Origin: Chryseobacterium indologenes
GTDB lineage: Bacteria > Bacteroidota > Bacteroidia > Flavobacteriales > Weeksellaceae
Direction of reading: 5' to 3'
Assembly (NCBI RefSeq): GCF_001295265.1
Contig: NZ_LJOD01000002.1
Coordinates: 372,001-436,000, forward strand
Length of the DNA: 64,000 nucleotides
Numbering within the stretch: the first letter of the stretch is position 1; each line of letters opens with the position of its first letter. The notes beneath the pieces were generated by a model. The model searched no databases. It was not told the DNA's origin and saw nothing but the letters and a program-made list of their open reading frames with translations. The translations under genes and the position numbers were made by a program. Positions 18,090 through 27,518 of this stretch are shown here, one piece after another.

Positions 18090-18557
18090 ATGCTAAATAT
18101 TGTTCTTGTAGAACCGGAAATTCCCAATAATACAGGGAATATCGGAAGATTATGTGTAGGTACTGAAAGCAGATTACATTTAATTCATCCTTTTGGATTT
18201 GTGATTAATGATAAAAACCTGAAGCGTTCCGGTTTAGATTACTGGGTTCATCTTGATGTAACTGAATATCCTACCTTTGAAGAGTGGGTAAAAAATGTTC
18301 CGGATCTTTCGAGGGTTTTCCTTATGAGCTCACATGCTGATAAATCATATCTTGAAAATGACTTCCGGGATGGTGACTGGCTGGTTTTCGGAAAAGAGAG
18401 CGTAGGATTAAGCAAAGAAATCTTGGATCGTTTTGAAAATCACTTAACGATCCCGATGTCAAAGCTGATCAGGAGTTTTAATATTGCCAATTCTGTTGCT
18501 TTTGTGGTGGGTGAGGCAAAAAGACAGGTTAGTCTGAAATGTGGCGTGGAACTTTAG
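18090..18557 (+). CDS. trmL: tRNA (cytidine/uridine(34)-2'-O)-methyltransferase
   Basis: SPOUT-class enzyme that methylates the wobble ribose of tRNA-Leu isoacceptors using SAM. It opens with LNIVLVEPEIPNNTGNIGRLC, the TrmL/YibK hallmark. LVFGKESVGLS is knot motif 2, and PMSKLIRSFNIANSVAFVVGEA is motif 3, whose residues form the SAM-binding trefoil. It has 155 residues as expected. The 86-bp gap after the TPR gene has no terminator that can be seen with confidence. Confidence 0.93.
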   Translation: MLNIVLVEPEIPNNTGNIGRLCVGTESRLHLIHPFGFVINDKNLKRSGLDYWVHLDVTEYPTFEEWVKNVPDLSRVFLMSSHADKSYLENDFRDGDWLVFGKESVGLSKEILDRFENHLTIPMSKLIRSFNIANSVAFVVGEAKRQVSLKCGVEL

Positions 18558-18577
18558 TTTAATTGAAACGGAAGGTT

Positions 18578-19051
18578 TTAATCATTATGGTACGGTTTCC
18601 CCTGTAGAATCTGATCCGCACGGTAGATTTGCTCTACAATAAAAAGCCGGATCATCTGATGGGTAAAGGTCATTTTAGACAGAGACATCTTTTCGTTGGC
18701 TCTGCTGTACATTTCTTCTGAAAAGCCATAGGCGCCTCCGATAAGAATATGTACTTTTTTAACGGAAGAGTTCATCCAGGTATCAATTTTCTGGGCGAAT
18801 TCACGGCTTGTAAACTGTTTTCCTTTTTCATCAAGCATAATAACCAGATCGTTCTTGTCAATATGATTGAGAAAGAGTTTGGCTTCTTCTTTTTTCAGAA
18901 GGTCTGGAGACAGGTTTTTGGCATTCTTCACATCCGGGATCTCGGTAATTTCGAAATTCCAGTGTTTGGGAAGACGGGTCAGGTAATAGCTGATGAGGGA
19001 AGTGATTTCCTTATCATCAGTTTTTCCGATACAGAGTAGGCCGATTCGCAT
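18578..19051 (-). CDS. rlmH: 23S rRNA (pseudouridine(1915)-N3)-methyltransferase
   Basis: SPOUT enzyme that methylates pseudouridine 1915 in helix 69 of 23S rRNA. It starts MRIGLLCIGK; LVIMLDEKGKQFTSREFA and HILIGGAYGFSEEM are the RlmH knot motifs, and SKMTFTHQMIRLFIVEQIYRA is the conserved C-terminus. It has 157 residues, as in the family. The start at 19051 is supported by a TATCTTTG box at 19070-19077, which lies inside the longer possible ORF to 19081. It converges on trmL with a 20-bp gap. Confidence 0.94.
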   Translation of the reverse strand: MRIGLLCIGKTDDKEITSLISYYLTRLPKHWNFEITEIPDVKNAKNLSPDLLKKEEAKLFLNHIDKNDLVIMLDEKGKQFTSREFAQKIDTWMNSSVKKVHILIGGAYGFSEEMYSRANEKMSLSKMTFTHQMIRLFIVEQIYRADQILQGKPYHND

Positions 19052-19069
19052 ATAAAAAGTTTCAGAATG

Positions 19070-19077
19070 CAAAGATA
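19070..19077 (-). promoter_or_regulatory. -7 box (TATCTTTG) of rlmH
   Basis: Exact TAnnTTTG match on the minus strand, 18 nt before the rlmH ATG; it also decides the start codon. Confidence 0.6.
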
Positions 19078-19273
19078 CCATTTTTTGAAACTGAAAAAAC
19101 TACTTCATGTAACCGGGAAACTCTTTTTGAGTGCAGGAATCTTTTATTTTTCTGAACCTTTAAATAGTATTCATGCAATATATTGTCCTTTAGAATAGCT
19201 GGAGTGCATCTATTCCTGAAAATAAATACAGATTGGTTAATCTCGGTCGGGAATGAAGGACGGAGAAAATGTT

Positions 19274-19281
19274 TATATTTG
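19274..19281 (+). promoter_or_regulatory. -7 box (TATATTTG) upstream of the BrkB-family gene
   Basis: Exact TAnnTTTG match in the 324-bp divergent gap 19052-19375, giving a leader of about 90 nt. Nothing else was identified in the gap. Confidence 0.5.
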
Positions 19282-19375
19282 TAGGAAGACTTATTGAAAA
19301 TCTTTAAAATAATATCCGCTTATTCTGTGGAAACCGGATTTTTATTGACTGTAAAGCGAACCTTAAAACAAATAG

Positions 19376-20389
19376 ATGAGTATAAAAGTTCCAAGATTTA
19401 TCCTGAAGATTCAGGAATTTTTTGACAATATACATATTCCTGTTCTGGGAATATCGTTGTGGCAGATGTTCCAGATCTATATTTCGGGGATTTTCAAAGG
19501 AAAAATCGGCAGAAAAGCGGCTGCAATTTCCTGGAGTTTTACCATCAGTTTATTTCCGTTCATTCTCTTCCTGCTGTCTGTATTGCCCTATATGCCGCAT
19601 TATGACAAGCTGCAGTTTTATATTTTTGAAGTACTGATGCATAACGTGTTTCCATCCAATATGGAAGGGGACATCCGCGGATATATTGAAAAAAATATTA
19701 TCCCGAATATGAAGGGAATCAGCAATCTGACCATTGTGCTGGCTCTTATTTTTGCAACCAACGGAACTTTTTCTCTCATCAACGGGTTCAATGAAAACAC
19801 AGAAGAAAAGCTCAGTGATGTAAAAGAATTTATCCTTTCATTTTTTATCACAATAGGCTTTATTGTTATTGTATTTCTTGCGCTTTTCGGGGTGTATTAT
19901 GCGGAAGTTGTCATAAAACCTTTCACTCCGGCTTATGACATTTCGTGGCTGGTGAATAACCTTACCAAAATTATAGGATTTGTTTCCTTCCCTCTGTTTT
20001 ATTTTATTCTGCTGACTTTATTTTACTGGTTGGGAACCGTTAAAATTACAAGATTCAGGCAGGCTGTTCCCGGAGCTGTTTTAACCACAGTCCTGTTTGT
20101 CCTGACCACATATATCTTTGCTATCTATGTAAAAGACATAGCCCGGTATAATGTGCTGTATGGATCCATCGGAAGTATGATCCTGCTGATGGTCTGGGTA
20201 AACGTTAATGTCTATCTGCTTCTGTTCGGGAGTGAGCTGAATATGGCCCTAAGGAAACTGAGAATAGAAAAACTGCTCTCCGATGAAATCCAGAAAGAAA
20301 CCGCTCATTATCATGCAGCAGTTACAGAACCCAATCTGGAAAGTGATGAGGAGCACCGCAGAAAGCTGGAAGAAAAGAAAAAATACTAA
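19376..20389 (+). CDS. YihY/BrkB-family inner-membrane protein
   Basis: A 337-residue membrane protein with about six helices. Family motifs include GRKAAAISWSFTISLFPFILFLLSVLP near the N-terminus, FRQAVPGAVLTTVLF, and YNVLYGSIGSMILLMVWVNVNVYLLLFGSELNMALRK near the C-terminus, followed by a charged tail (HRRKLEEKKKY). The family (formerly called RNase BN/BrkB) has no settled function; transport has been proposed. The stop codons of this gene and nhaA overlap in CTAA, a tight convergent arrangement without a terminator between them. Confidence 0.88.
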   Translation: MSIKVPRFILKIQEFFDNIHIPVLGISLWQMFQIYISGIFKGKIGRKAAAISWSFTISLFPFILFLLSVLPYMPHYDKLQFYIFEVLMHNVFPSNMEGDIRGYIEKNIIPNMKGISNLTIVLALIFATNGTFSLINGFNENTEEKLSDVKEFILSFFITIGFIVIVFLALFGVYYAEVVIKPFTPAYDISWLVNNLTKIIGFVSFPLFYFILLTLFYWLGTVKITRFRQAVPGAVLTTVLFVLTTYIFAIYVKDIARYNVLYGSIGSMILLMVWVNVNVYLLLFGSELNMALRKLRIEKLLSDEIQKETAHYHAAVTEPNLESDEEHRRKLEEKKKY

Positions 20390-21564
20390 TCCTCTATAGC
20401 TTCAGGGTCTTTTTTAGAGCTCATGCTCAGAATCAGAAAGCCGGACACTGCTGCCAGGAAAGAAGCGATTAAAATGGCAAATTTGGCTTCATCCTGAATG
20501 GCAATATCGTCTTTAAAAGAAAGAAGCGCAATGAAAATCGACATGGTGAATCCTATCCCGGCTAATAATCCTACTCCAATCATCTGCATCCAGTTACTGT
20601 TTTGAGGGAGTGAACTTAGCTTTAATTTGACAGCAATCAATGAAAACAGGTTAATCCCAAGTAATTTTCCCAGCACCAGCCCGCAGATAATTCCCAGCCC
20701 AAGTGTACTGGTTACCCCTTCCATCATTTCTTTTGAAAAGGTAATATTGGTATTGGTTAAAGCAAAAATAGGCATGATCAGGAAGCTAACCGGAAAATGA
20801 AGTTTATGCTCAAGTTTTTCCAGTGGTGATATTTCTACATTGGAAGCATTTGTTGGAATTGAAAAGGCCAGCAGAACACCTGCTATTGTTGCATGAATTC
20901 CTGAATGATGAAGGAAGTACCACAGGAAAAGTCCCGGAATGATATAAAAAATAATACGGGTAACTTTCAGAAAATTAAGGACAAACAGAAGTGCTGCCGT
21001 TCCGAAGGATAATAGTAGATACGTCCAGTGAATCTGCTCCGTATAAAATATAGCAATTACCAGAATAGCTCCTAAATCATCTACAATGGCTAATGCAGCC
21101 AGAAATATCTTAATAGAGTTGGGAATCTTTTTACCAAGCATAGAAATAATAGCCAGAGAAAAAGCAATATCTGTTGCCATCGGGATTCCCCAGCCGCTGC
21201 TGTACTCTGTTCCACTGTTGAAAAAACTGTAGATCACAGCGGGAACCAACATTCCGCCCACCGCAGCAAAAATAGGGAGTGATGCATTTTTAAAGGAAGA
21301 AAGTTCACCTTCCACCAGCTCTCTTTTTATTTCAAGGCCTACCAGAAGAAAAAAGACAGCCATAAGCCCGTCATTGATCCAGATGCTGACAGGGTAGGTA
21401 AGATGGAAAAGATGAGTGCCTACTTCTTTATCCAGGAAATGCTGAAACGCTTCTCCTGCAGATGAATTGGCAATAAGTAATGAAATAAGCACACAGAAAA
21501 TAAGGATAATACCTGATGACTGGTTGCTGCTGAAAAATTTTTTAAAATAGAGCGTTAAATTCAT
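20386..21564 (-). CDS. nhaA: Na+/H+ antiporter NhaA
   Basis: Exports sodium in exchange for protons at the inner membrane for pH and salt homeostasis. It has 392 residues, about 12 helices, and the ion-binding Asp pair in LAALAIVDDLGAI (D162-D163). GIPMATDIAFSLAII forms the TM4 unwound region, and VSIWINDGLMAVFFLLVGLEIKREL is the TM2 signature. The start lies 2 nt after the upstream spoT stop, so the two share a transcript, an arrangement that would tie its expression to a stringent-response gene. Confidence 0.95.
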   Translation of the reverse strand: MNLTLYFKKFFSSNQSSGIILIFCVLISLLIANSSAGEAFQHFLDKEVGTHLFHLTYPVSIWINDGLMAVFFLLVGLEIKRELVEGELSSFKNASLPIFAAVGGMLVPAVIYSFFNSGTEYSSGWGIPMATDIAFSLAIISMLGKKIPNSIKIFLAALAIVDDLGAILVIAIFYTEQIHWTYLLLSFGTAALLFVLNFLKVTRIIFYIIPGLFLWYFLHHSGIHATIAGVLLAFSIPTNASNVEISPLEKLEHKLHFPVSFLIMPIFALTNTNITFSKEMMEGVTSTLGLGIICGLVLGKLLGINLFSLIAVKLKLSSLPQNSNWMQMIGVGLLAGIGFTMSIFIALLSFKDDIAIQDEAKFAILIASFLAAVSGFLILSMSSKKDPEAIED

Positions 21565-21566
21565 GT

Positions 21567-23777
21567 CTAAGATTGTAATCGTCTCACTCTTGAAACACCA
21601 TTGATATCTTTAAGTTTTTTAAATGTTTCCTCAAGCTGTCCTTTGTTCTTTACCTCAAGGTTAATGTTTCCGGTGAAAACACCGTTGTTGGATTCTATAG
21701 ACATACTCTTCATGTCCATTCCCATACTTCCGCTGATTACGGCAGTAATATCATTAATCATACCCATTCTGTCAAGGCCTTCAATTTCAATTTTCACCCT
21801 GTTTTTAAAGCTTTCCGCATTCACCCATTTGGCAGGAATCACGCGGTAGTCGTACTGGGCTCTCAGATTGATGGCATTCGGGCAGTTATCACTGTGAACC
21901 TTAATACCGTCAGAGATTGTAATAAATCCGAAGATCTTGTCTCCGGGAATTACGGTACAGCATTTAGCGTAGCTGTAGTTAAGTTTTTCTTCGTCTTTAC
22001 CGAAAACAATCATGTCAAGATTCTGCTCTTTCGGCTCCTCGAAGTGCTGATTTTTGGAAGGGGATTTTCTGAATCTTGAAAGTAAATTATTGAATACGTT
22101 CTTACTCTCAATATATTTTCTTAAACTGCTTGCATCCAGCTCATTGCTCTGGAATTTAAGGAACAGTTCCTGAGATGATTTTAAATTGAAAAACTTCTGA
22201 AGCTTGTTGATCTCATCATCGTTGAAATTGATTTTAGCATGACGCAGCTTTCGCTGAAGGATTTCTTTCCCGTCCTCTACCAATTGGTTTTTCTGGGAAT
22301 TCAGGTAGCTTTTGATCTTTGATTTGGCCTTTGAAGTGACCACAAATTCCAGCCAGTCAGATTTAGGTTTCTGGTTCTGGGAAGACAGGATATCTACCTG
22401 ATCCCCGTTTTGAAGGGTGTACGAAATAGGAACCAGCTTTCCGTTGATCTTAGCTCCCAGACATTTCATTCCAAGGTCAGAGTGGACTGCAAACGCAAAA
22501 TCCAGTGCTGTTGCATTGGTAGGAAGAATTTTGATCTCACCTTTAGGGGTAAAGACAAATACTTCTTTTGCATATAAATTAAGCTTAATATTATCTAAAA
22601 GCTCTGATGTAGAAAGGTTCTGCTGTTGTTCAAGAACTTCACGGATCTCAGTAACCCATTTTTCAAAATTCCGGTCGTCGGTGCTTTGTTTATAGCCTTC
22701 CTTGTATTTATAATGGGCTGCAACTCCTTTTTCAGCGATCTCGTCCATTCTTTCTGAACGGATCTGAACCTCAATCCATTTTTTATCCGGCCCGAGCACT
22801 GTTAAATGGAGACTTTCATACCCCGTAGAACGCGGCTGTGTGATCCAGTCTCTCATCCTCGATGGATTACTGTGGTAAACATCTGTTACAATAGAGTAGA
22901 TCTTCCAGGCCAGGAATTTTTCATTTTTTGCATCGGATTTGTAAATAATCCTGATGGCATAATTATCAAAGACTTCCTCAAAAGAAACCCCTTGTTTCAG
23001 CATTTTCCTGTAAATGGAAGAAATGGCTTTTGCCCGGCCTTTGATCGTAAAGTTTAATCCTTCTTCCTTTAACCTTTCTGAAACTTCCGTTTTGAACTCT
23101 TCAATATAACGCTCACGACTTTCTTTGGCAAGTTCCAGTTTTTCAGTGATCTCATTGTAAACCTCAGGATTATTATACTTTAAAGAAAGGTCTTCCAGCT
23201 CAGATTTTATGTTGTACAGTCCAAGGCGGTGTGCCATGGGAGCGTAAATATAAACGGTTTCGGAAGCAATTTTTTTCTGCTTGTCCGGAGCCATGCTTTC
23301 CAGGGTTCGCATATTGTGAAGACGGTCTGCAATTTTAATCAGGATAACTCTGAAATCCTCGGATAAGGTCAGAAGCAGTTTCCTGTAATTTTCAGACTGT
23401 ACAGATATGTTCTGGTGATTCATGATGGAGATCTTCGTGAGCCCGTTTACAATGTTGGCGATTTTTTCTCCGAAAATCTTTTTCAGGTCTTCATAGGTAT
23501 AGTCTGAATCTTCTATTACATCATGCAAAAGGGCACAGGCAATGGAAGTTGCTCCAAGGCCAATTTCAGTCGCTACAATTTTAGCAACTGCAATAGGGTG
23601 ATAGATGTAAGGCTCTCCGGATTTTCTCCTTTGATCCTTATGGGCATCCAGCGCAATATCGAATGCCTTGCGGATGAGTTTGTTATTTTCCTCATCCAGT
23701 GTTCTGTATGTATTAGAAATCAGATCCTTATAACGGGCAAGGATCTCTTTGTTTTCCTGTTCTAAATCGTAACTCAT
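21567..23777 (-). CDS. spoT: Bifunctional (p)ppGpp synthetase/hydrolase (RelA/SpoT)
   Basis: A long RSH enzyme of 736 residues that makes and degrades the alarmone (p)ppGpp. Order: HD hydrolase domain with YHPIAVAKIV and LLHDVIED (H85-D86) and IADRLHNMRTL; synthetase domain with GRAKAISSIYRKM, FDNYAIRIIY and TQPRSTGYESLHLTV; TGS domain (EVFVFTPKGEIKILPTNATALDFAFAVHS); a helical/zinc-finger-like middle with KCCTVIPGDKIFGF; and a C-terminal ACT domain. The intact HD motif indicates hydrolase ability. A TATGTTTG box at 23828-23835 is a plausible promoter. Confidence 0.95.
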   Translation of the reverse strand: MSYDLEQENKEILARYKDLISNTYRTLDEENNKLIRKAFDIALDAHKDQRRKSGEPYIYHPIAVAKIVATEIGLGATSIACALLHDVIEDSDYTYEDLKKIFGEKIANIVNGLTKISIMNHQNISVQSENYRKLLLTLSEDFRVILIKIADRLHNMRTLESMAPDKQKKIASETVYIYAPMAHRLGLYNIKSELEDLSLKYNNPEVYNEITEKLELAKESRERYIEEFKTEVSERLKEEGLNFTIKGRAKAISSIYRKMLKQGVSFEEVFDNYAIRIIYKSDAKNEKFLAWKIYSIVTDVYHSNPSRMRDWITQPRSTGYESLHLTVLGPDKKWIEVQIRSERMDEIAEKGVAAHYKYKEGYKQSTDDRNFEKWVTEIREVLEQQQNLSTSELLDNIKLNLYAKEVFVFTPKGEIKILPTNATALDFAFAVHSDLGMKCLGAKINGKLVPISYTLQNGDQVDILSSQNQKPKSDWLEFVVTSKAKSKIKSYLNSQKNQLVEDGKEILQRKLRHAKINFNDDEINKLQKFFNLKSSQELFLKFQSNELDASSLRKYIESKNVFNNLLSRFRKSPSKNQHFEEPKEQNLDMIVFGKDEEKLNYSYAKCCTVIPGDKIFGFITISDGIKVHSDNCPNAINLRAQYDYRVIPAKWVNAESFKNRVKIEIEGLDRMGMINDITAVISGSMGMDMKSMSIESNNGVFTGNINLEVKNKGQLEETFKKLKDINGVSRVRRLQS

Positions 23778-23827
23778 TTGTGCTAATGCCTATATTTAAA
23801 CGAAAATACGAAATTTTTTAAACTTTT

Positions 23828-23835
23828 CAAACATA
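23828..23835 (-). promoter_or_regulatory. -7 box (TATGTTTG), possible spoT promoter
   Basis: Exact TAnnTTTG on the minus strand, 50 nt before spoT, immediately after the T-tract of the preceding terminator. Confidence 0.4.
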
Positions 23836-23838
23836 AAA

Positions 23839-23862
23839 AATCCGCAGAACGCTCTGCGGATT
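23839..23862 (-). terminator. Terminator of the 23888-24253 gene
   Basis: Perfect 10-bp stem AATCCGCAGA/TCTGCGGATT with a 4-nt loop; on the minus strand it continues TTTTTTATGT. It separates the small gene from spoT. Confidence 0.9.
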
Positions 23863-23887
23863 ACGGTTATTAGGTTTTATGTTTGTG

Positions 23888-24253
23888 TCAGAATTTCACT
23901 TCTGAGTCCATGCCGCTGCTTGATGCCTTTATCTTCACATCAGGGCTGTTATGGATTTCTGCTCTGTTCCTGGCGTCAATAAATCTTTTAATATGATCAT
24001 AATTCGCCTGCTCAATACTCATATTCTCGAGCAAATAAGTTTTCATTACTGAATTTTCGCTGAAAACATTTCGGGCATTATCAGTTTGGTTATTATCTTT
24101 TACCGCAACACTCGCGAGATATTGAGCATGTTCAGAACCACTGTTTAAGTATATGATGTAATCTGAATCTCCAAATCCTGAATTTTCCAGATCGGCTTCA
24201 AGCTTTTTGTAATCGCTGTGATGTGCAAATACCCCAGCTAATATATTTGACAT
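23888..24253 (-). CDS. Hypothetical protein, 121 residues
   Basis: A soluble protein starting MSNILAGVFAHHSDYKKLEADLENSGF. The layout resembles an N-terminal alpha/beta unit that measures helix-strand (YKKLEADLENSGFGDSDYIIYLN), followed by mostly polar helices. No signal peptide and no recognised family; a loose likeness to small general-stress-type proteins was considered but is not firm. It is a monocistronic gene with its own terminator. Start taken at 24253 instead of two codons upstream; both are possible. Confidence 0.6.
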   Translation of the reverse strand: MSNILAGVFAHHSDYKKLEADLENSGFGDSDYIIYLNSGSEHAQYLASVAVKDNNQTDNARNVFSENSVMKTYLLENMSIEQANYDHIKRFIDARNRAEIHNSPDVKIKASSSGMDSEVKF

Positions 24254-24417
24254 AAGCAATAGTTTTAAATTTATACTTAAAGGTAATAAATATTTTTCAA
24301 TAACATTGATTAAATTTCAGTAAAATTGATTATTTGCTATTTTATCTATAATATATTGTTAATATGTTTGATGATGTCTATTGAACAGGTGTTTAATTTT
24401 GCGGAGGCTTTAATTGA

Positions 24418-25371
24418 TTAATCGTTCATGTACTCGTATTCCGTCCAGCCAAACTGGTAAATATACAGGATGATCTGGTCATAAAAGTTCATGGTTCTCA
24501 GTCCTCCGTTTTTACCATAATTCCAGATCTCTTTATTTTGGTCCTGGTCATAGTTGATATCGAGAAAATAATTTCCAAAATTTTTAATCGGAGTGTTTTC
24601 TGAATTATCAATATTGGTGAAATCCATATCATTAAGAAGCGTCAGAAGCTTTTTTTCATCTTCTTCTGAGATTTTTTTGAAGTAGGTTTTTTCCGTATCC
24701 ATCTGATTAAGCCGGGTATTATCCAGATACATTTTTTTCTCCTTAAAATCCAGTGTCATAAAGAATTTTCCGTCAAGTTCTATTTTCACTTCATTAATCG
24801 TATGCTTTTGAATGGTTTTGATGTATTCCGTGGTAACATTGTTTTTAATTGTTAAAACATCGGTCTCGTAAAAATCTTTATAATCTACATTTCTTGAAGG
24901 GGTGTATTTTACCCTTAAAACGTGAATGAACTTTCCGTCCGGGGAAATTTTTACAGCGATGGGTTCTTCATTCATATCCTTATAAGGATTGAATATCCTG
25001 TACTTTCCGGATTTTTGGCTCAAAGCAATAGCAATATTTCCCATACCGTCACAAATGTTAAGTGGAAAAACGTTAATTGCTATTTCCTTGCCCATATATT
25101 CTTTTTTCTGTTTAATATTAACCACATAATCATCTATACCGTCATGGTTAAGGTCTGCAGTGTAGAATGGCTTCAGATTCTCTTTTTTTATTTTTTCTCT
25201 GAAGGCGGTTGTGTTCAGATAAGATATTTGGGGTGGCAGGCTGTCATTGATCATCATCTGCTCATAACAATGGTCAGCTTCGAAAATTTTTACAATTTTC
25301 TTCTCAGTCTGTTTCTCTTTACTGCAGCAAAATAATAATGCAAGAACAGCGGTAATCAGGATATATTTCAT
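24418..25371 (-). CDS. Lipoprotein with a DxNxDGxDD calcium-type loop
   Basis: A 317-residue protein with signal peptide MKYILITAVLALLFCC; the lipidated Cys is one of the CC pair before SKEK. A DLNHDGIDDYVV motif (about residue 75) is the calcium-binding loop typical of VCBS/FG-GAP-like or dockerin-like repeats. DINYDQDQNKEIWNYGKNGG is a second acidic loop. No catalytic motif. Start at the ATG 25371 instead of TTG 25380. It may be an envelope protein; function unknown. Confidence 0.65.
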   Translation of the reverse strand: MKYILITAVLALLFCCSKEKQTEKKIVKIFEADHCYEQMMINDSLPPQISYLNTTAFREKIKKENLKPFYTADLNHDGIDDYVVNIKQKKEYMGKEIAINVFPLNICDGMGNIAIALSQKSGKYRIFNPYKDMNEEPIAVKISPDGKFIHVLRVKYTPSRNVDYKDFYETDVLTIKNNVTTEYIKTIQKHTINEVKIELDGKFFMTLDFKEKKMYLDNTRLNQMDTEKTYFKKISEEDEKKLLTLLNDMDFTNIDNSENTPIKNFGNYFLDINYDQDQNKEIWNYGKNGGLRTMNFYDQIILYIYQFGWTEYEYMND

Positions 25372-25502
25372 GGTCTTCAAAAATAATACTTTTGACGAAG
25401 TGTTGGGAGTTTATTTGCATATTTTCAGTATAAAATCTGCCCCGATCCGCAAAATCTGAGGGTGATTTATAAATAAATGAAGTCTGCGGGAGATTATAGA
25501 AC

Positions 25503-25527
25503 AAAAAAACGGACCGAAGCCCGTTTT
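25503..25527 (-). terminator. Terminator of the acs operon
   Basis: AAAACGG...CCGTTTT hairpin followed on the minus strand by a T-run, 23 nt after the acs stop, ending the leftward operon. The flank 25430-25500 resembles a decayed copy of a CGCAGATTT-type dispersed repeat. Confidence 0.8.
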
Positions 25528-25549
25528 CTTTTCCCTGTCATTTTAAAAA

Positions 25550-27457
25550 TTAAATTCTTTCGTTTTTAATCTCATCCACAATTTCAGGGTTCAGTAAAGT
25601 TGTAATATCCCCGAAGTTGCTGAAGTCGCCTTCCGCAATTTTCCTAAGGATTCTACGCATAATCTTCCCTGAGCGCGTTTTTGGCAGTCCGGAAACAAAC
25701 TGAATCTTATCCAGCTTGGCAATAGGTCCGATCTGATCAGAGATTAGCTGATTAATTTCCTTTTTAAGATTTTCCTTATCACGGCTTTCCCCGCTTTCTT
25801 TTAAGATTACAAAGCCATACAGGGCATTCCCTTTAATATCGTGAGGATATCCTACAATAGCAGATTCTGCAACAGCCGGATGTTCGTTAATGCTGTCCTC
25901 AATAGGTGCAGTTCCGAGGTTATGTCCGGAAACAATGATCACGTCATCTACCCGCCCGGTAATTCTGTAATATCCGACTTCATCTCTCAGGGCACCGTCA
26001 CCTGTGAAATATTTTCCCGGAAATGCGGTAAAATAGGTTTCCTTATACCTTTGGTGGTCACCCCATATGGTTCTGGCGATTCCCGGCCATGGAAAACGGA
26101 TGCATAAATTTCCGGTTACCTGATTGCCTGTAATTTCATTGCGTTTGTCGTCCATCAGTACCGGCTGGATTCCCGGCAGCGGAAGAGTAGCGTAGGTTGG
26201 TTTTGTAGGTGTAACAAACGGGAGGGGGGAGATCATGATTCCTCCGGTTTCTGTCTGCCACCAGGTATCTACTACAGGGCATTTCTTCTTCCCGACATGA
26301 TCGTTGAACCAGTGCCATGCCTCTTCGTTAATAGGCTCTCCAACTGAACCAATCACCTTCAGGGTGCTCAGGTCATGCTTATCTACCCACTCTGTGCTTT
26401 CTTTGGCTAAAGAACGGATGGCGGTAGGAGCAGTGTAAAACTGGGTGACTTTATGTTTTTCAATCACTTCCCAGAAGCGGTCCGGTTGCGGATAAGTAGG
26501 TACACCTTCAAAAATTACAGTAGTGGCGCCATTAAGAAGCGGCCCGTAAAGAATGTAAGAGTGTCCCGTGATCCATCCGATGTCTGCCGTACACCAATAG
26601 ATGTCATTTTCTTTATAATTGAATACATTTTTGAAGGTGTAAGCGGTGTACACCATATAACCGGCACAGGTATGAAGCATTCCTTTCGGTTTTCCGGTAG
26701 AACCTGAAGTATAAAGGATGAAAAGCGGATCTTCAGCATCCATAATTACGGTTACAAAATCAGCAGAGGCCTTTTCATACAGGTCAGAAAACCAGTAATC
26801 ACGGCCTTCTTTCATTTTTATTTCGTTGTGGGTTCTTTTTACCACAAGAACAGATTCTACGCTTGGTGTTTTTTCCAGAGCTTCATCTACAATGCTTTTC
26901 AGGTCCAGTACTTTATTTCCTCTGTAGCTTCCGTCTGATGTAATCACCATTTTGGCACCACAGTCATTCACTCTGGAAGATACGGCAGAGGCTGAAAATC
27001 CGGCAAAAATTACTGAATGTACAGCTCCCAGTTTAGCACAGGCAAGCATGGTGATCGCCAATTCCGGGATCATGGGAAGGTAAATGCATACCCTGTCTCC
27101 TTTTTCAATTCCCATTTCGCGTAAAACATTTGCCGTTTTGTTCACACGGGTATATAGCTCATTATAAGAAATATGTTGTGCCTCCTCTTTCGGATCATTA
27201 GGTTCCCAGATAATGGCAGTTTTGTCGCCTCTTACGGAAAGATGCCTGTCCAGACAATTTTTGGTAATATTTAGTTTGGCATTTTTAAACCACGTGATTT
27301 TGGCTTCGTTCATATCGTACTTAACGACCTTGCTCCATCTCTGGTACCACACGAAATTCTGGTCTGCAACTTTATCCCAGAATTTTTTAGGATTTTTGAT
27401 AGACTTTTTGTACTCTTCAAAATAGTGAGGCAGATCTTCTATTAAGTAATTTCTCAT
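25550..27457 (-). CDS. acs: Acetyl-CoA synthetase (AMP-forming)
   Basis: Activates acetate with ATP and CoA to acetyl-CoA via acetyl-AMP; cytoplasmic. It has 635 residues. The opening MRNYLIEDLPHYFEEYKKSIKNPKKFWDKVA, the P-loop LFILYTSGSTGKPKGMLHT, the substrate pocket VVDTWWQTETGG, and the C-terminal hinge YRITGRVDDVIIVSGHNLGT are canonical. KTRSGKIMRR carries the acetylatable catalytic Lys. The longer ORF to 27577 adds 40 basic residues overlapping the neighbouring gene's end, so the ATG at 27457 was chosen. Last gene of the carboxylate operon. Confidence 0.94.
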   Translation of the reverse strand: MRNYLIEDLPHYFEEYKKSIKNPKKFWDKVADQNFVWYQRWSKVVKYDMNEAKITWFKNAKLNITKNCLDRHLSVRGDKTAIIWEPNDPKEEAQHISYNELYTRVNKTANVLREMGIEKGDRVCIYLPMIPELAITMLACAKLGAVHSVIFAGFSASAVSSRVNDCGAKMVITSDGSYRGNKVLDLKSIVDEALEKTPSVESVLVVKRTHNEIKMKEGRDYWFSDLYEKASADFVTVIMDAEDPLFILYTSGSTGKPKGMLHTCAGYMVYTAYTFKNVFNYKENDIYWCTADIGWITGHSYILYGPLLNGATTVIFEGVPTYPQPDRFWEVIEKHKVTQFYTAPTAIRSLAKESTEWVDKHDLSTLKVIGSVGEPINEEAWHWFNDHVGKKKCPVVDTWWQTETGGIMISPLPFVTPTKPTYATLPLPGIQPVLMDDKRNEITGNQVTGNLCIRFPWPGIARTIWGDHQRYKETYFTAFPGKYFTGDGALRDEVGYYRITGRVDDVIIVSGHNLGTAPIEDSINEHPAVAESAIVGYPHDIKGNALYGFVILKESGESRDKENLKKEINQLISDQIGPIAKLDKIQFVSGLPKTRSGKIMRRILRKIAEGDFSNFGDITTLLNPEIVDEIKNERI

Positions 27458-27518
27458 ATCCTTTCGTTTTTTTGAAATTTGAATTTTATTACTATTAAAT
27501 GTATGTTTAATTTTTCGT

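Noticed and set aside
25430..25500. CGCAGATTT-type dispersed repeat near the acs terminator
   Set aside because: Only partial resemblance; without a genome-wide search it cannot be told from chance.
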